From: Iris pallida
Taxonomy: Eukaryota; Streptophyta; Magnoliopsida; Asparagales; Iridaceae
Length of the DNA stretch: 64,000 nucleotides
Direction: 5' to 3'
NCBI GenBank assembly: GCA_029216955.1
Contig: JANAVB010044017.1
Span: 1,857,865 to 1,921,864, forward strand
The notes under the pieces were generated by a model. That model ran no database searches and was not told where the DNA came from. It worked only from the letters and a program-made list of their open reading frames with translations. Below, piece after piece: positions 1-12,480 of the stretch. Position numbers and translations under genes: made by a program. Numbering within the stretch: the first letter of the stretch is position 1; each line of letters starts with the position of its first letter.

Positions 1-1440
1 AATCAGTCAACACATGTAGAAGTCTCCGGATGCTGAAATAAACAGTACCAACATTTTCAGAATAGTCAAATTAGCTAGAATTGCCTGTCCTTAAGTTCAA
101 TTCTGGACACAGGGGCAAAACGGTAATTTTGGGCAAAAATGATGTCCGCCGTTGGACTCGCTTTGCACCGAAAAGCGTGCCAGAGTCAACGGTCTCTAAA
201 GTCGTCAAACTACATCCAGTTTTTCGATACGAACCCAACTGTATGTCCAAAGTTGGATTCCGGCAGGCCGTGCACAAAATCGCCCGTTGAGTGGGACCGT
301 GGGGCCCGCAAAACGACGTCGGATTCAACTGTCTCAGAATTGGACCAAACTTGGCATACAGGACCAGAAAAACGATACGGTCCTGTTGGCACAAGTTTCA
401 TCTCGATCTGATGAGCGTGCACAAAGTAATTGAGAAATTTGCAACGTGCACGATGCGGTGAATTTCGACGGATACGCATCAAATTCGTCGCGCACACGCG
501 ACCAATTTAAATTCCGTCAAAGTCCACACGACCACGAAGCCGTTACGCAACTTTCGATGCTTTCGGTTCGCGACCACGTCGTCCGGAATGGCGGGACGCA
601 CGTCGTGTGGATGAATTTTCTAATTTTTAAAACAGGTTTTTCTTGATTTTCATCTCGATATCTTAACATCTACTGATAAATAAAATAATCTAAAAATAGG
701 GTTTGAACGGTGGTTAGGTTGTCTAAAAACTCCTTCAAATATATTTTTTAACATGATACTAGATCGATCAGAATCGATCGTCAAAAGTGGGTGATTGGAC
801 TGGTTTTTCTGTCCTGTTTGGGACAGATTTCGTCGAACTTGGGTTCGATTTTTCGGGCAATATAGGTCATCAAAAATCGAAACAATTGATGGGAGTTACA
901 GTCGTATAGGTTGTCGAAATACCTGCGAAGACGACTCGACCATCGGTCGACCGAGCGCGACGGGAAGTTACTCCGAAGTTGGTTCCCGCGCAGTGTCGCT
1001 GCTGTGTTTCAGTTTTGCGCACGCGCGTACCCGTGCGGTCGTGGCCAGTCTCCGGTGGGCCTGTGGTGGCGCACGGCTGTGCTTGGTTGTCGAGGGTCGC
1101 CTGGATTCGAGAGGGAGGCGGCTGGGTTTAGGGTTTGGTTGCGCGAACCCCCCCCCCCCCCTCTCTCTCCCGATCATATATATACACACGTATATATCGG
1201 ATGGGTCGGGCTTGTGGGAAACTTGCTAAGGAAAGACCAATGCCTATATGCATAGCTCGGTCAAATACCCAAATGGTTGAGTCAGCTTGGGGAGCCGCTG
1301 AACATGGGTCTGCTGTGATCACTTGGGGGGGTTCTCTGGGTTAGCTATTGTGGTCCCCCCTATCTCGGTTTGAGGTTATCCGTAGCTGGGCTGCTCGGCA
1401 CAGCTTTGTTTGCTGTTGCTATTACTTCCTATTCATTCAT
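1..1440. other. Unassigned intergenic or repeat-derived DNA
   Basis: No convincing coding region is visible. Short open frames around 795-1,255 overlap on both strands and run through a poly-C/CT/AT tract at about 1,147-1,197, so they look like chance. The style (runs of CpG-containing words, a pyrimidine tract, then AT repeats) resembles the non-coding part of a plant LTR, but no LTR ends or primer-binding site could be found. I assign no function. Confidence 0.4.
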
Positions 1441-1950
1441 TCATCTATTCTTATTTCTTTTTCTAATTCTTTTCATATATACTTATATATATATCTACAT
1501 GTATATATATATAATTAACTAGATATATATACATATATATGTATTTATTCGTATATATATATGCACACATCTATATATATGTATATATAGTTACGTATAC
1601 ATTCACACATACAATATATAATATTCATTTATATATACATTCACATATATATTTATTTATATAATAAATCTATCTTATACACACGTATACGTATATATAT
1701 ATTTATACGTAAATACACCTACATTCAATACATATATCTATATCAAACACATACACATATATTATTCTTTTGATAAAGAATAAATTAATAATAACTAAAA
1801 ATAATAAATAGTTTATATTTAATAATCACCATAGTAATATTAATATTTTATAACCTCAATAAAATAATAATGTAATTCAATAAGCCAATCATTAATTATT
1901 TATAAAAATCAAAATTATTATTTAAATACAATAAATAATAATAAAATATT
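1441..1950. repeat. AT-rich low-complexity tract
   Basis: About 500 bases of irregular TATATA/CATATA microsatellite followed by A/T-only stretches. It ends abruptly where the LINE reverse-transcriptase frame begins near 1,951. Nothing coding is seen. Confidence 0.7.
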
Positions 1951-2479
1951 TTGAAATTTTCGGGAAGGGAGGCTACAAATGTGGCCATCAAGCTGGACAT
2001 GGAGAAAGCGTACGATCGCCTGGACTGGCAATTTCTGATTTGGGTGCTAAAGCCCTTCGGTTTCTCCGAATCATGGATTGACATCATCTTCAGATCCATC
2101 AACAATTCCTGGTTCTCAACCATCATCAATGGTCAAGCGACGGGCTTCTTCAGATCGAGTTGAGGGGTCAGGCAGGGGGACCCTCTATTTGCCACCATCT
2201 TCGTTATTGTGGTCGTGGCCCTCACCAGAAATTTGAACAGCATCGCCAATACCCCCAGATTCCATCACTTCCACACCACCACTGGTTGCCCCTTAATAAC
2301 GCATCTGGCATATACGGACGACATCCTCATCTTCTCGGCAGGGAACATCGGGTCGGTCGAGACAGTGCATAATGTGATAGAGAAATACACCAGATGCTCC
2401 GGCCAACGCGTCAACCCCAACAAAAGCGTCATCTATACCCATCATAAAGCAGATAGAAACCACTCTACAACTCTCACCG
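1951..2479 (+). pseudogene. LINE (L1-type) reverse transcriptase fragment
   Basis: This is a piece of the reverse transcriptase of a non-LTR retrotransposon. One plus-strand frame shows, in order, KLDMEKAYDRLDW, GVRQGDPLFATIF, a catalytic box read as YTDD (usually YADD) and SGQRVNPNKS, the conserved RT blocks of plant L1-like LINEs. One in-frame TGA just before GVRQGD breaks it; it is a one-base change from the usual Arg codon. Endonuclease, RNase H and poly-A tail are absent. The left side is cut by AT-rich DNA. The right side is cut at 2,480 by an LTR end, so the LTR probably inserted into the LINE. It cannot be functional. Confidence 0.85.
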
Positions 2480-3226
2480 TGTCAGGAACCCGTACCCACT
2501 GTGAGGGTACGAGAGCGTAACAACGCCTAGCCTCCGCAGTGTCGGCAGTAGAACGTTGTCCTAGGTTACAACATCTAACAAAATAAACTAAGCAGTTTAT
2601 ACTCCCCGAGTGGGGGTGACATAGCAGTAAATGAACTCAATCACAACTAAGGACGAAGAAAGCACGATATGATATAGAACTCAAGGAAATACAGAAGATA
2701 GAATAGTCTAAGATAAAATCCCAGCAAATATCCGGAGTACATATCTCAGCTACTGAATATGAAAGAATATAAACAACTCAACATCTCTGAACAGAAGTAA
2801 AGTCTAGCTAAACAGTCTCAAGACAACATAAAAAAAATAAGATAAGGCCTAACTAAACTAGTCTAGGCATTAGGGTAAAGCCGTCAGCTAGAGCTGTCCC
2901 GAAGAAGGTATCCTCACAGGCCTCCTCCTCATCCTCTGTAATATTTTCAACAGGTCCAGTCAGGACAGGAGCGAGCACAGTACATCTCAACAGTTCATAA
3001 CAGGTTAGAAAATATAATCATGCAGTAAAGTAAGATATAGATACTGAAGAAATGCAGTATATAAACAGAGAAAGAGAGAACTGTAATGGAAATATCTACT
3101 ATAAGTAAAGAGCTACCAGTGACTAGTGATTTAGAGCACAAAGTCGAAATTTGAACGGCTTAATTTGTACATGGCTATACTAAAGAGGCGTACATGGCTA
3201 TTCTACTTTGGAATTGTTCACATGGC

Positions 3227-3235
3227 TATTTATAC
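3227..3235 (-). promoter_or_regulatory. TATA box of the inverted LTR
   Basis: The plus strand reads CTATTTATACTCC, so the minus strand carries GGAGTATAAATAG. The same box stands at the matching place in the forward copy near 15,921. It would direct transcription leftwards. Confidence 0.6.
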
Positions 3236-3299
3236 TCCCCCGTACCCCCAATTAATACACAAGGATCCAACCAGGTTATGTTATGATTCTATGTAACAG

Positions 3300-3355
3300 C
3301 CCCCGAAGGGTGGTAAGCCCCCAAAGGGTGATAAGCCCCCAAAGGGTGATACATA
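3300..3355. repeat. Short tandem repeat with unit CCCCCAAAGGGTGATAAG
   Basis: Three adjacent copies of an 18-19 base unit (CCCCGAAGGGTGGTAAG and variants) lie within the inverted LTR. They are missing at the matching place of the forward copy, so they arose or were lost after the copies separated. Confidence 0.7.
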
Positions 3356-4095
3356 GTAGTCCCATAAATGGGATAAAGATTCAAAGAAGACTCTGTGATC
3401 ATATGGGTATATGTCACAAGTGATCAAAGAACCAAAGAAGCATAGTGATACGCCATATAAGTGAAACACACAGAACATAGAGTACCCCGATGCTCCCTGA
3501 AGGGATAACATCTCAGGGAGGGATCCATATTGTACTAATCCGTGTGACCAACGTGACAGTATCAAGTAAAGTAATTTAATGCAGGAAAATAATTCTAAGC
3601 AGGATATGAAATGATCAGAGAATGTACTCGCCTGTATCTGAGTGTCCGGATGAAATGTACTGCCCGAGGAGAGGTGTCTGGCTCCTAATCAGAACAGCAC
3701 AGGTCACAACAAGTCTGGAATGATATAATGAATTCCTACTATGTATTCTACATGATTCTAGGTCAATCTAGGCCCAAGTCAACTCTTGGTCAACTCTGGT
3801 CAACCCTAGAAGTCAAACTAGGTCAAACTAGTCTATACTAGTCTAACTAGTCTATTCTAAGTCTAACAAGACTACACAATTCTAATCTAGACTCTACACT
3901 GACACACAGACACTCACATAGGCCATAGGCTAAGAGACTAGGCCATAGGCTAATAGGCAATACCATGTCTAAGCCAACTATAAACCATATGACATTATCT
4001 ATACCTAAAATAATACACATATTGATGTGTCTATAATATAATATAGAAATATACATAATCTATAGACTACTATAAGTATACCATACAACCATACT

Positions 4096-4098
<3 letters not shown>

Positions 4099-4166
<68 letters not shown>
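4099..4166. repeat. (AT)n microsatellite
   Basis: A nearly perfect AT dinucleotide run of about 68 bases that passes directly into a short CA run. Confidence 0.95.
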
Positions 4167-4176
<10 letters not shown>

Positions 4177-4257
4177 TTGATATATTAGGTAGGATACTTA
4201 TGTATATACAATATGGTAACACACACATAATATAGGATGCACATATGGAGAAAAAGA

Positions 4258-4480
4258 AGGGGATGTGGTGTATATGTGTGTGTGGGGGAAGGTCACATGA
4301 ATGTGTGTGAGCTACAAGTGTATGTGTGTGTGTGTGTACTAAGCTAGAGTGTCAAGAAAATGAAGGTGTGTGTGTGTGTGTGAATGTGTGATGAAGTGAG
4401 GCATGTGTGTGTGTGACTTGAGAGAGTGTGAGGGTGAGAGGGTATACCTAGGTGTGTGTGTGTGTGTGAATGGGGTGAGA
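4258..4480. repeat. (GT)n-rich tract
   Basis: Repeated TGTGTGTG runs separated by short unique words. The open frame on the opposite strand (4,344-4,622) is a product of this composition, not a gene. The forward LTR copy has the matching CA-rich zone near 14,800. Confidence 0.85.
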
Positions 4481-6144
4481 GTGAGAGTGTCAAGAGGGTG
4501 TCATATATATATACTAGTGTATGTGTCTCATGAAACATAAGTGTGTGGGTGGAACAGTGAATGGGAAAACAGTGGCAAGGGTGTGTGCATAATATGTGAA
4601 CAAAACAGTGAAGAAAACCCAAAACTCAGTTAAAAGAGTTAACCAAAATCAGCTTTACAGACCAAAACAGTCCCCTAATACATAACATTCAGATTTCAGC
4701 CATAGGCATTCCTGATTTCACATGAAGAACCTAGAAATCAGTTTTAAACAAACTCAGATGAAAACATATCCCAACATCAGTTCAATATTGAATCCAAAAT
4801 CAGTTGACAGTCCCCCCTCCCAAATCCAGTTTCAGCCTAACATTTTGCCTTCACAGAATTTTAACCAAACCACATCAATTTGACCCCAAATTCCACATAC
4901 TATTAGTAAACCTATAGGTGCATTCATTAGAGTTTAAAAACATGTAATTAATAGTGAAAAAAATAGATCAAATTTGATGTCAAAGTTTATAGAGAAAAAC
5001 TGAAAAATAATAGGAAAAATAGGACTGAATGAGAAGGTTTCGGTAATTTGGGAAAAAGGGAAATCAGTGTATACAAAGCAGTGGGGTGTACATGTGTTAG
5101 GCTTGAGAGTGACAGTCCAATAGGAAAGAACAGGGAAATCAGTGTATTCATTCAAATCAGTTAGAAGAAAGGGAAGGGAAACCAATTTTAAGTTATCAGT
5201 TTACAGTGAAAAAAAAGAAAGGGAAATCAATTTAATAACTCTCAGGTTTTAGGAATCAAAATCAGTTCATTGCATACACAGGTTCAACAAAACCCAGTTA
5301 AGTTCAACAATTGACAGTTTGGATGGAAAACGAAATCAGTTAATAACAAAACCAACTATTTTAGTTTATAGAAGAATTGAAAGTACTCAGGTAACCACAA
5401 CAGTAACATAGGTGTGTAGGAATATATGTGTGTGTATGTAGACATACAAAACAGTGTGTTCCAGTGCATGTGTCACAGGAATTGACCCATGTGTTAAAGT
5501 GTGTAACAGGATAGGTGAGGGTGTATGTGTCACAGAAAGGGTATTCAGTGAAGGAATAACATAAAATAGTGTGTGGGAATTAACAGAAAAGCAGTATGGC
5601 AGGACATGACCTCAGGTTTATACACTTGACAGATCAACAATGCAGCCCAATCAATTCGATAGTATCATATTACAGTACTTAATAGTTAGCAATTAAAGAA
5701 ATAGGAAAGGGACCCAATCTCAATTAAATTAAGAAGGGAAAAGAAAACAGAGAAGGATCATGCAGGTATTTGGTAAAACCAATCTCAGGAATTAAAGAAA
5801 TCAGTGGCATGTCTCAAAAGGGAAATCAGTGAATGTGGCAATATGAGTACAAAATCTGTGGAGTGTTTAGAGATTATATTCCCAGTCTACAGTTCATTAA
5901 AGAGGGTTTAAATCTCAGGTTATTAGGGAAGAACCCTTCTCAGACAAAACCAATGTATCACTATATCATTCGAAAACCAACACCAAATCCAAAATCCCAT
6001 TCCATACTCAAAAGTCTACTGTATTGAAATATTAAGCTAAACATAAACAACCAAATATGTGGGAGTAATTAGCAGTGAGAAAAATATCAATAAACTGGAA
6101 TTAAAATATGAATTTATAATGTGTAAATGAGAAAAACATCAATC
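4481..6144. other. Non-coding part of the inverted LTR block
   Basis: This stretch has no gene. It is rich in AATCAGTT and CAGTG words, which match in reverse complement the AACTGATT and CACTG words of 8,900-10,556. I read it as the upstream (U3-like) part of the inverted LTR. The homology is by composition and short words, so it is less certain than at 2,480-4,080. Confidence 0.4.
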
Positions 6145-6503
6145 CCATTCTCTCCTTTTTCCCTCTCTATATAAATGTAATAAATATAAATAATGTGTAA
6201 ATGTGAATTTATAATGTGATAAGTATATTGCTATGGGTATATACATATATGTGTATATAGATATATATATAATATATAGGTGGCATATTATATATAGGCC
6301 TAGTATTGTATGCTAGTATATTCATGTATGTTCACACTAGCTCATTAATATGTGCCTATGAATGCCTAATGTATATATAATATAAATTATGTGATTGATG
6401 GCTTGTACAGCCATGTGATTGGTGTGTGATTGCTAAACTAGGCTTGGTTAGGCCTAGTGAGACTTATCAGACTTATTTGGGTTAAGTTTGACCTAGTTGA
6501 GAG
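6145..6503 (+). mobile_element. 5' LTR fragment of chromovirus-like gypsy element H
   Basis: About 355 bases match 14,884-15,230 in direct orientation with roughly ten differences. Both start at the word TCTCCTTTTTCCCTC and run through GGGTTAAGTTTGACCTAG. At 6,503 the match stops and gag-like internal sequence follows, whereas the other copy continues through more LTR. I infer that this is what remains of the 5' LTR of the element whose 3' LTR starts at 7,294. Confidence 0.65.
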
Positions 6504-7293
6504 GCTGGCCATCGCTCCGGTCTGGGGAAATACTATCGAGAGGCTGGCCACCTCTCGTCCTGTTCATCAGGGCCTCGAGATCGTAGTTTCTGTTGTGCCA
6601 ACTCAGGTTGGCGTTTCTGCTACATAGAAGGTGCACCTTTGTCTGTACAGAGACATTTTCCCGTTATTTTCGATTTCTCTCAACAGCAGTGGTTCATGCA
6701 GCATCAACAGCAGACCAGGGGAAACCAGCAGGGGCGAGCTATCGTCAGGACAGTCGATGATGCACAGACCATTGAAGATCTTGCTGCAAGTTCTGTTCTT
6801 CTCGATTCCATTCCCGCAATTGTCTCTTATAACTATCTTGAAATTCGATTCCCTCTGTTCCTTGTTGATTGATCAATTTTGTCCTGTTGTTCATGTGTTA
6901 TGTTTGATTTTTCTTGAGATAAATCATATGGGCTAGGTCACCACAGTTATGGGATCTAGAATCTTTGATAGTCATGTTAGTTGGCATAGTGAGGACATAT
7001 AGTCAGATTTTGGACGTATTTCTCTGGTGTGGGAATTTAAGGTTTTTGCCATCGCATTCGACAATGCAAAAATTTTAAATACCATGATTCTAGAGGTATG
7101 TACCTTAGTCAAGGACTCTGTGATTATCGTAGCCTTGCTCACTAGCATGACAAAAAGTCTGGACAACATGATTTTGGACATACGCATATGATTATCTGAC
7201 GGTATGTTTGAGACTCTGATTGTGGGGTATTTGACCTAGAAGGACTACTACATTTTAATTTCGAGGACAAAATTTTTCTAAGGTGGGTAGACT
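6504..7293 (+). pseudogene. Gutted interior of element H: gag zinc-knuckle remnant and polypurine end
   Basis: Only about 790 bases of internal sequence remain. Around 6,600-6,870 one frame reads a damaged Cys-Cys-Gly-Cys knuckle followed by EGAPLSVQRHF and a Gln-rich stretch (QQQ, HQQQ). This resembles the end of a chromovirus gag, where a CCHC knuckle is followed by a linker. No protease, RT, RNase H or integrase motif is left. The last 50 bases read TTTCGAGGACAAAATTTTTC then AAGGTGGGTAGACT, the usual end of the coding frame and polypurine tract of chromoviruses, directly before TGTAACACCC. It must have depended on other copies for any movement. The gag call is tentative; the 3' end is clear. 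Confidence 0.5.
7277..7293 (+). promoter_or_regulatory. Polypurine tract of element H
   Basis: TCTAAGGTGGGTAGACT lies directly before the LTR start TGTAACACCC. It would prime plus-strand DNA synthesis. Confidence 0.65.
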
Positions 7294-7854
7294 TGTAACA
7301 CCCAGTTTCTAAAATGAGGATAATTTTAAAATTTTGTGTTTAATTTATTTAATTATGATATTTAATTAATAGTATGATTTTTGGTAATTTTAAATCATTT
7401 TAAAACTATTAAATATCATGACTTTTGATTTTGATGTGCAGCTAGTGAAACCGTAGAGACTGTCTGCCCTAGAATCTAGCCATGTGATTAGGGTGTTTCA
7501 ATTATCATTTTTAGTCTAGGGGTAATTTGGTCATTTTGACTTTTTAGAATTTTTGATTTATTGTTGGATTGACGGTTGTTGATTTTAACTTTTGCTAGTT
7601 ATGACATAGGAGACTAACCTAGATGTTGACTCTAGTTAAGGTGACATGATTAGCATGGTGAGACCCTAATCTAACTTAAGTTGACTTGGTTTTGACTTGA
7701 GTGATTTAGCTCTTGAGAAATTAGGAAGGATTTTAATGTTGGACTTAAGGCTAAGGTAGAGAGCCCATTTCTCATGTGACTTGGCCCATGGCCCATGACT
7801 TGTAAACCTAACCCTAATTTTCACTCATTAGGACCAGCCATAGGGCTTCCCCTT

Positions 7855-7866
7855 CCTATAAATAAT
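7855..7866 (+). promoter_or_regulatory. TATA box in the proximal part of the H 3' LTR
   Basis: CCTATAAATAAT, followed by a T-rich leader. A transcript would start near 7,890. Confidence 0.5.
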
Positions 7867-8199
7867 CTCCTCCTTGAATGTTCTTGCCTCTTTTATATTA
7901 TTCTCCATTTGGCAAAAACCAAGGTTTGTTCCCTTCTTCAAAATTTCTATTTAATTCATTTTAATTCCTTTTTAATCCTAGTCTTTTGCATTAGGTTCTA
8001 ATTTTTGTATATTTAATATTTCTGGAGGTTAATCTCAGTTTTGGGCTCATTTGGAGCATTTGGCCATCAAGAGGAACACCCCCCATTTGGAGCTTTTTTA
8101 TACTTTTTGCACCTATAGGTAAAACTCCCCAAATTGATTTAAATTTTTGTTTTCTTTGCATTTAGGGCTAGATCTAGGAGTCCCCTAGCTGTCCCTGAA

Positions 8200-8885
8200 A
8201 TTTGGGTGAATTTCGTGTCCGTTTGGTGTCCGTATCAGACACGTGTCTTAGTGTATACTTAGGTGTTTGATGAAATGCCTCTTTGAAATTTTTGTTCTTG
8301 GTTTTCAAAACAAATTATACATTTGGAAAGCTTATTATGTGTAGATTACATTGGTCTGTGTCTGAGCACGTATTGGATTGGTTTTCGTATCCAAATTTGG
8401 ACACGTACGCGTGTACGAGGTCCCGGTGCGCTGCCCTACTGCTCGGGTGCCATAGCGGACACGACACGGCGACTCAGGTCACAAAATTTTGTGGACACGT
8501 GCGCCTAGTGTCTGACACGACACTCACCAAATTTGGCCGGGTTTCGTTGAGTGGTCAGAGAGAAATCTCACTCGTACTGAAATTCCCTGACACGCACACA
8601 CACAATTTCGAGCGACTGATACGCTCTAATAACACTGACATAACACAACCCTGACTCGGTGCAGGTACTTGGACACAAAGACCTATACCTAGACTAAGTG
8701 GGGACACGACCACGTGTCCTCTTGTGGACTGTGTCGTGTCCACGAGGCGACTGTATCGCAGCACGATGTAGTCTGTGCACAGATTTGTGTCTGTGATGTG
8801 TGGTTGACTTGGACACGTTCGTGTCCATCTTGTTGGACACAAATACCCTCCCCATGACACGTATCATGTGTACACCTGACTGCAC
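8200..8885. repeat. Zone rich in GACACG/CGTGTC words
   Basis: GGACACG, CGTGTC and GACACGACAC recur many times on both strands over about 680 bases within the H LTR. Open frames here (8,283-8,885) come from this simple composition. The words are partly palindromic and contain ACGTGTC, a core resembling plant ABRE-type boxes; that reading is only a guess. Confidence 0.5.
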
Positions 8886-11248
8886 ACCTTAGTTACTGAA
8901 TTAATTGGGTTTTGAGTTGAATTTGGTAATTTAGTTTGATTCCATAAACTTCTATGATACTCTGTTTACTGTGTGAATATTCGAGTTCTAATTCGTTTTA
9001 ATTATATTTCCTTAATGTAAATTATATGTATATATGTATGTTGATGTTTATTTCATGTTTGGGTGATTGGAGAAAGGCTTGTGTTTTGATTTGGGATTTC
9101 GAAATTCAAGAATAAGGCTGTGAACTGATGAGTTCACTGATATATTCCCTTTGACTGATATTTGAATAACTGAGATTGTAACTTGATTTTGGGTTTCTTG
9201 ATTTGAGTTTCATATATTTAAATCACTGAACAGTACACTTTTTCTGAGAACCCATTTAACATACAGGACCCCATTCCTTCTCTGAGTGACAGGCCATGAA
9301 TCCCCTTGTTGTTACAGTTAAATGAGATGTATTGGGTTTTTAGATTTAAATCAATTTGATTGTTTAAAATATCAAATTACATGTAAATAACATACTGCAT
9401 GATGTGTTAATGCCTGGGATTACATTGGTTTCGATCTTTGGTACAGTTTCATTGAATGGAGTTCATCCTAAGATGTTCTCAGTTTTATATAGATATACCT
9501 GAGATTTCAAATAAATTACACTGAATGGAGTTTTGAATATGTAAAACTAAGATTGAGATGCTAGCTTTAATGTTTATACATGCCTACATATCAGGGATGC
9601 ATGCCTACATGTTTGGTATGTTTCCCTATTTGATGCAAGTTTATTCCCTTAAATTGATTTCGAAAATGGATTTTGGGTTGCATTTGGATTGGGTTAACTT
9701 GAAATCAATGTTAACTTGAGTAGGTAAATCTGAATTCTGGAACCTTGGAATAGCTTAGTTGATTGTTTGAATCTGAGAACTTAACCACGTACACGCAGCC
9801 CCCTCATATATTGACATGAACCTGAGAGTTCACTGTTGCACACTGTACACAGAGAGCACAAACCCTAAACCTAGGAAATGATTTCCTGGAACACTGGAAT
9901 GGAATTTCTGGAACACATACACTGATTTCTCCCATATCTCACTGTCACTCTGTTATAACCTGAGTTTTGACTGTTAGTTGATAACTGAAAGGTTTCCTCA
10001 TTTTTTCCTTTATATGAACTGAATGCATATTTGCAAATTGAGAATGATTTCCAGTGCCTTCATGTGCAACTGAAACTTACTTGAAAACTGCATTCCCTTG
10101 CTTTCACTTATGACTTGAGGCTGCTTATTGATGCATGTTAGCTCGGTTGTATTTTTGGTATTTTTGAATTTGGACTGACCTGAGATTAGGCTCTAGTTCC
10201 TTTTCCTTTCCTTATATATGAACTGAATGAATGCTTGTTAGTTTGAGTATTTATATATATAATGTTAGTTAACTGAATGTGGGGTGCATGGTTGATACAT
10301 TGAACTGATATTGAGTTCACTGATGGGTGAATGCCTGAACACATAGAGACACTGATACACAGGACTTGGGATTCATTCGAAATCTGAGAACTTAAATACC
10401 ATACCTACATTTCACTGTTTTGTAAACCTGAAATGAATGGCCAATTCCTATTGAACTGTTTTGATACAAACCTGGGCAGTTTCCCCATTGCACTATTAAA
10501 ATTAAAAAGCCAGAGGACCCTATTTAACACACTGTTTTGACTAAACCTGAGATTGGTGTAAAACCCCTAAATTTCTACTAATTTTTTTTATTATTATTAA
10601 ATTTAGTACCGATTTAAATTTTTGTATTGTACGTCGCGTAGTCGTATTATACGTCGCGCACGAATTTTATTTTTCGAATTTGCTCGGCGAGTGCGATTAT
10701 GTGCGAGCGTACATATTTTTGAAAAATACTTTTCTTCTATTTTTATGGTTTCAAAATATTATACATAATAATTATTTAGCTATCGTACCAAATTTTTCAA
10801 GTTCATTATTTTATTTATTTTATTTACACAAAGGCTTTCGTTTATACAGTTATTAATTATAAATAATATTTTTAGTGCTTACATGTATTGCATAAATATT
10901 TTATTAGTGTAATTTTCAAAATTATTAATATTAATATTTTATTATTCAAAAAGATTTATTATTTTCGAAATTATTATTATTAGTATTTTGGAAAATATAT
11001 TTCGAAATTATTGTTGCGATTTAAAATCTTAATTTGAACCTATGGATTTATTTATATGGTTAAATATTTAAAATTTAAATTTTTCCATTGATTTTAAACC
11101 AATAATTTAATTTGATTCAAATTTGATTTGCATTTGGAATTGGATTGATATTTAGATTTGGATTTAAATTATCTTAAATTAAATAGATGATTTATCTACT
11201 TGGGTTTTAAATATTCCTAGTCCATATCTAAATGAGAATTCCCACATC

Positions 11249-11259
11249 CTATAAATAGG
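11249..11259 (+). promoter_or_regulatory. TATA box of the solo LTR
   Basis: CTATAAATAGG, about 700 bases into the LTR. It is followed 30-40 bases later by CA-rich leader sequence, as expected for a U3/R boundary. Confidence 0.65.
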
Positions 11260-11380
11260 CAGGTACTCCTCCACATTATTCACCCACAAATTCTCCATAA
11301 CCCAAAAATTCGTGCATCGTGTCCGTGTTTCCTCCCAGTCCACTATCTTATTCCATCTATTACATCTACATTAAATTTCT

Positions 11381-12480
11381 GTGTCGACAACCCCGACACG
11401 ATTGAATAAAATCATAATCCCAAGCCCTAACCCTACCCCATCTTGTCCGCTCCCATCTCCTTCGTCGTACCCGTCTCCTGCCACCAACAACCCCGTCGAC
11501 CCCAAGCACTACGCTAGCACCCTCACCTCCTCCCAGGCTTCTCCGGCCAACTCCCCATCAATCTCCTCCTAACCAACCTCTTCCACCACCATCGCTGCCC
11601 CGACCAACTACGACCCCCGCCATGGCCAACAATATCCACGCCCAGCCATCACCACCACCACCGTCAGCATCTCCGTTCACCCCGGCCACCCGAACAACCA
11701 CCGCCACCACCGTCGACACAAAAACCACCACCAGGAAATAAATAAATAAATAAATAAAACACCTCCGCCACGACCGTGGCTTACCTCCATCCCCGGCGAG
11801 CATCCTCCGCGCCGTCACCGGCGACGCCACCGCATCCCTCCAGCCGTGCTGACCCGCTGGAACCCCATCCTCCGCCCACGGCAAACCTCTCCTCCCTCGG
11901 CCACCCAGTCACCGACTTTGGCCGCTCACTCGAAACCCTCTTTCTTCCACCGCCGACATCCGCCCGGGCTCCGCCTCAGCCGCGCCAGCAACGGCGAACC
12001 CGCCTGGCGCCGTCCGGCTGTCCCCGTCGTGGTTCAACGCAGCCATGACCCAACCCCTCTCCTCCGCGAGCGGTGCGCCGCCGCGTCCCCAAACCCTCCT
12101 CCGACGCATGCCGTGCGCGCCACCGCGTGCCGGCCACCATGCTTCCTCACCGACCTTCCCCATGGGAAAACCACCCTCCGCCTGAGCACCGCGAGCCCAG
12201 GCCCTCCACCACCAGAAACCCCCTCCTCTTCCGTCGAGCGCCGCCCGACTCCGGCGCCGACCCCTTCTCTTCTCGCCGCGCTCCTCCTCCGCTCACCAAG
12301 CGCCGTGCAACCGCCGGCCGACCCAGCCCAGCAGCCACCGACCGCCGTTACTCCGACGACCTTTCCCCCTCTCTCTCGTCCCTTCTCTACTCCTCTCTCT
12401 CTCCCGACCTTCTCTCTCCTTTTCCCTTTTCAATGTTTTTTTGTTTATTTGTTTTGTTTTCTCTCTCTCTAAAGTGCCTG
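11381..12480 (+). other. GC-rich, proline-coding block inside the solo LTR
   Basis: Over about 1.1 kb the composition jumps to C-rich (CCGCC, CCACC, CCTCC), while the DNA on both sides is AT-rich. Overlapping frames on the plus strand (11,381, 11,776, 11,846, 12,073) all read Pro/Ser/Thr/Arg-rich peptides, and long frames exist on the minus strand too. No domain is recognised and no single frame spans the block. The position just after the TATA box makes it a long transcribed leader (R-U5). It could be a captured 5' exon or CpG-rich promoter of a host gene; I cannot tell. Confidence 0.45.

Larger units (their letters stand above)
2480..6144 (-). mobile_element. Inverted copy of a long gypsy LTR (minus orientation)
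   Basis: The plus strand begins TGTCAGGAACCCG at 2,480, and this block is the reverse complement, with many mismatches, of the sequence ending GGGTCGTGACA at 16,680. Shared landmarks include the TATA region (3,227-3,235 here, 15,921 there), a stretch of GTTGACC-type words (about 3,770-3,850 here, 15,225-15,300 there), and the CA/TG-repeat zone. Homology grows weak past about 4,100, where an AT repeat lies, but words like those of the long LTR continue to about 6,100. No primer-binding site lies next to 2,480, so this is a solo LTR, a 3' LTR or a rearranged arm. The right edge is approximate. Confidence 0.65.

Noticed and set aside
795..1344. Several overlapping open frames near a poly-C tract
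   Set aside because: They overlap on both strands, run through low-complexity sequence and show no domain.
4344..4622. Open frame rich in His and Thr on the minus strand
   Set aside because: It is the translation of a GT/CA repeat tract.
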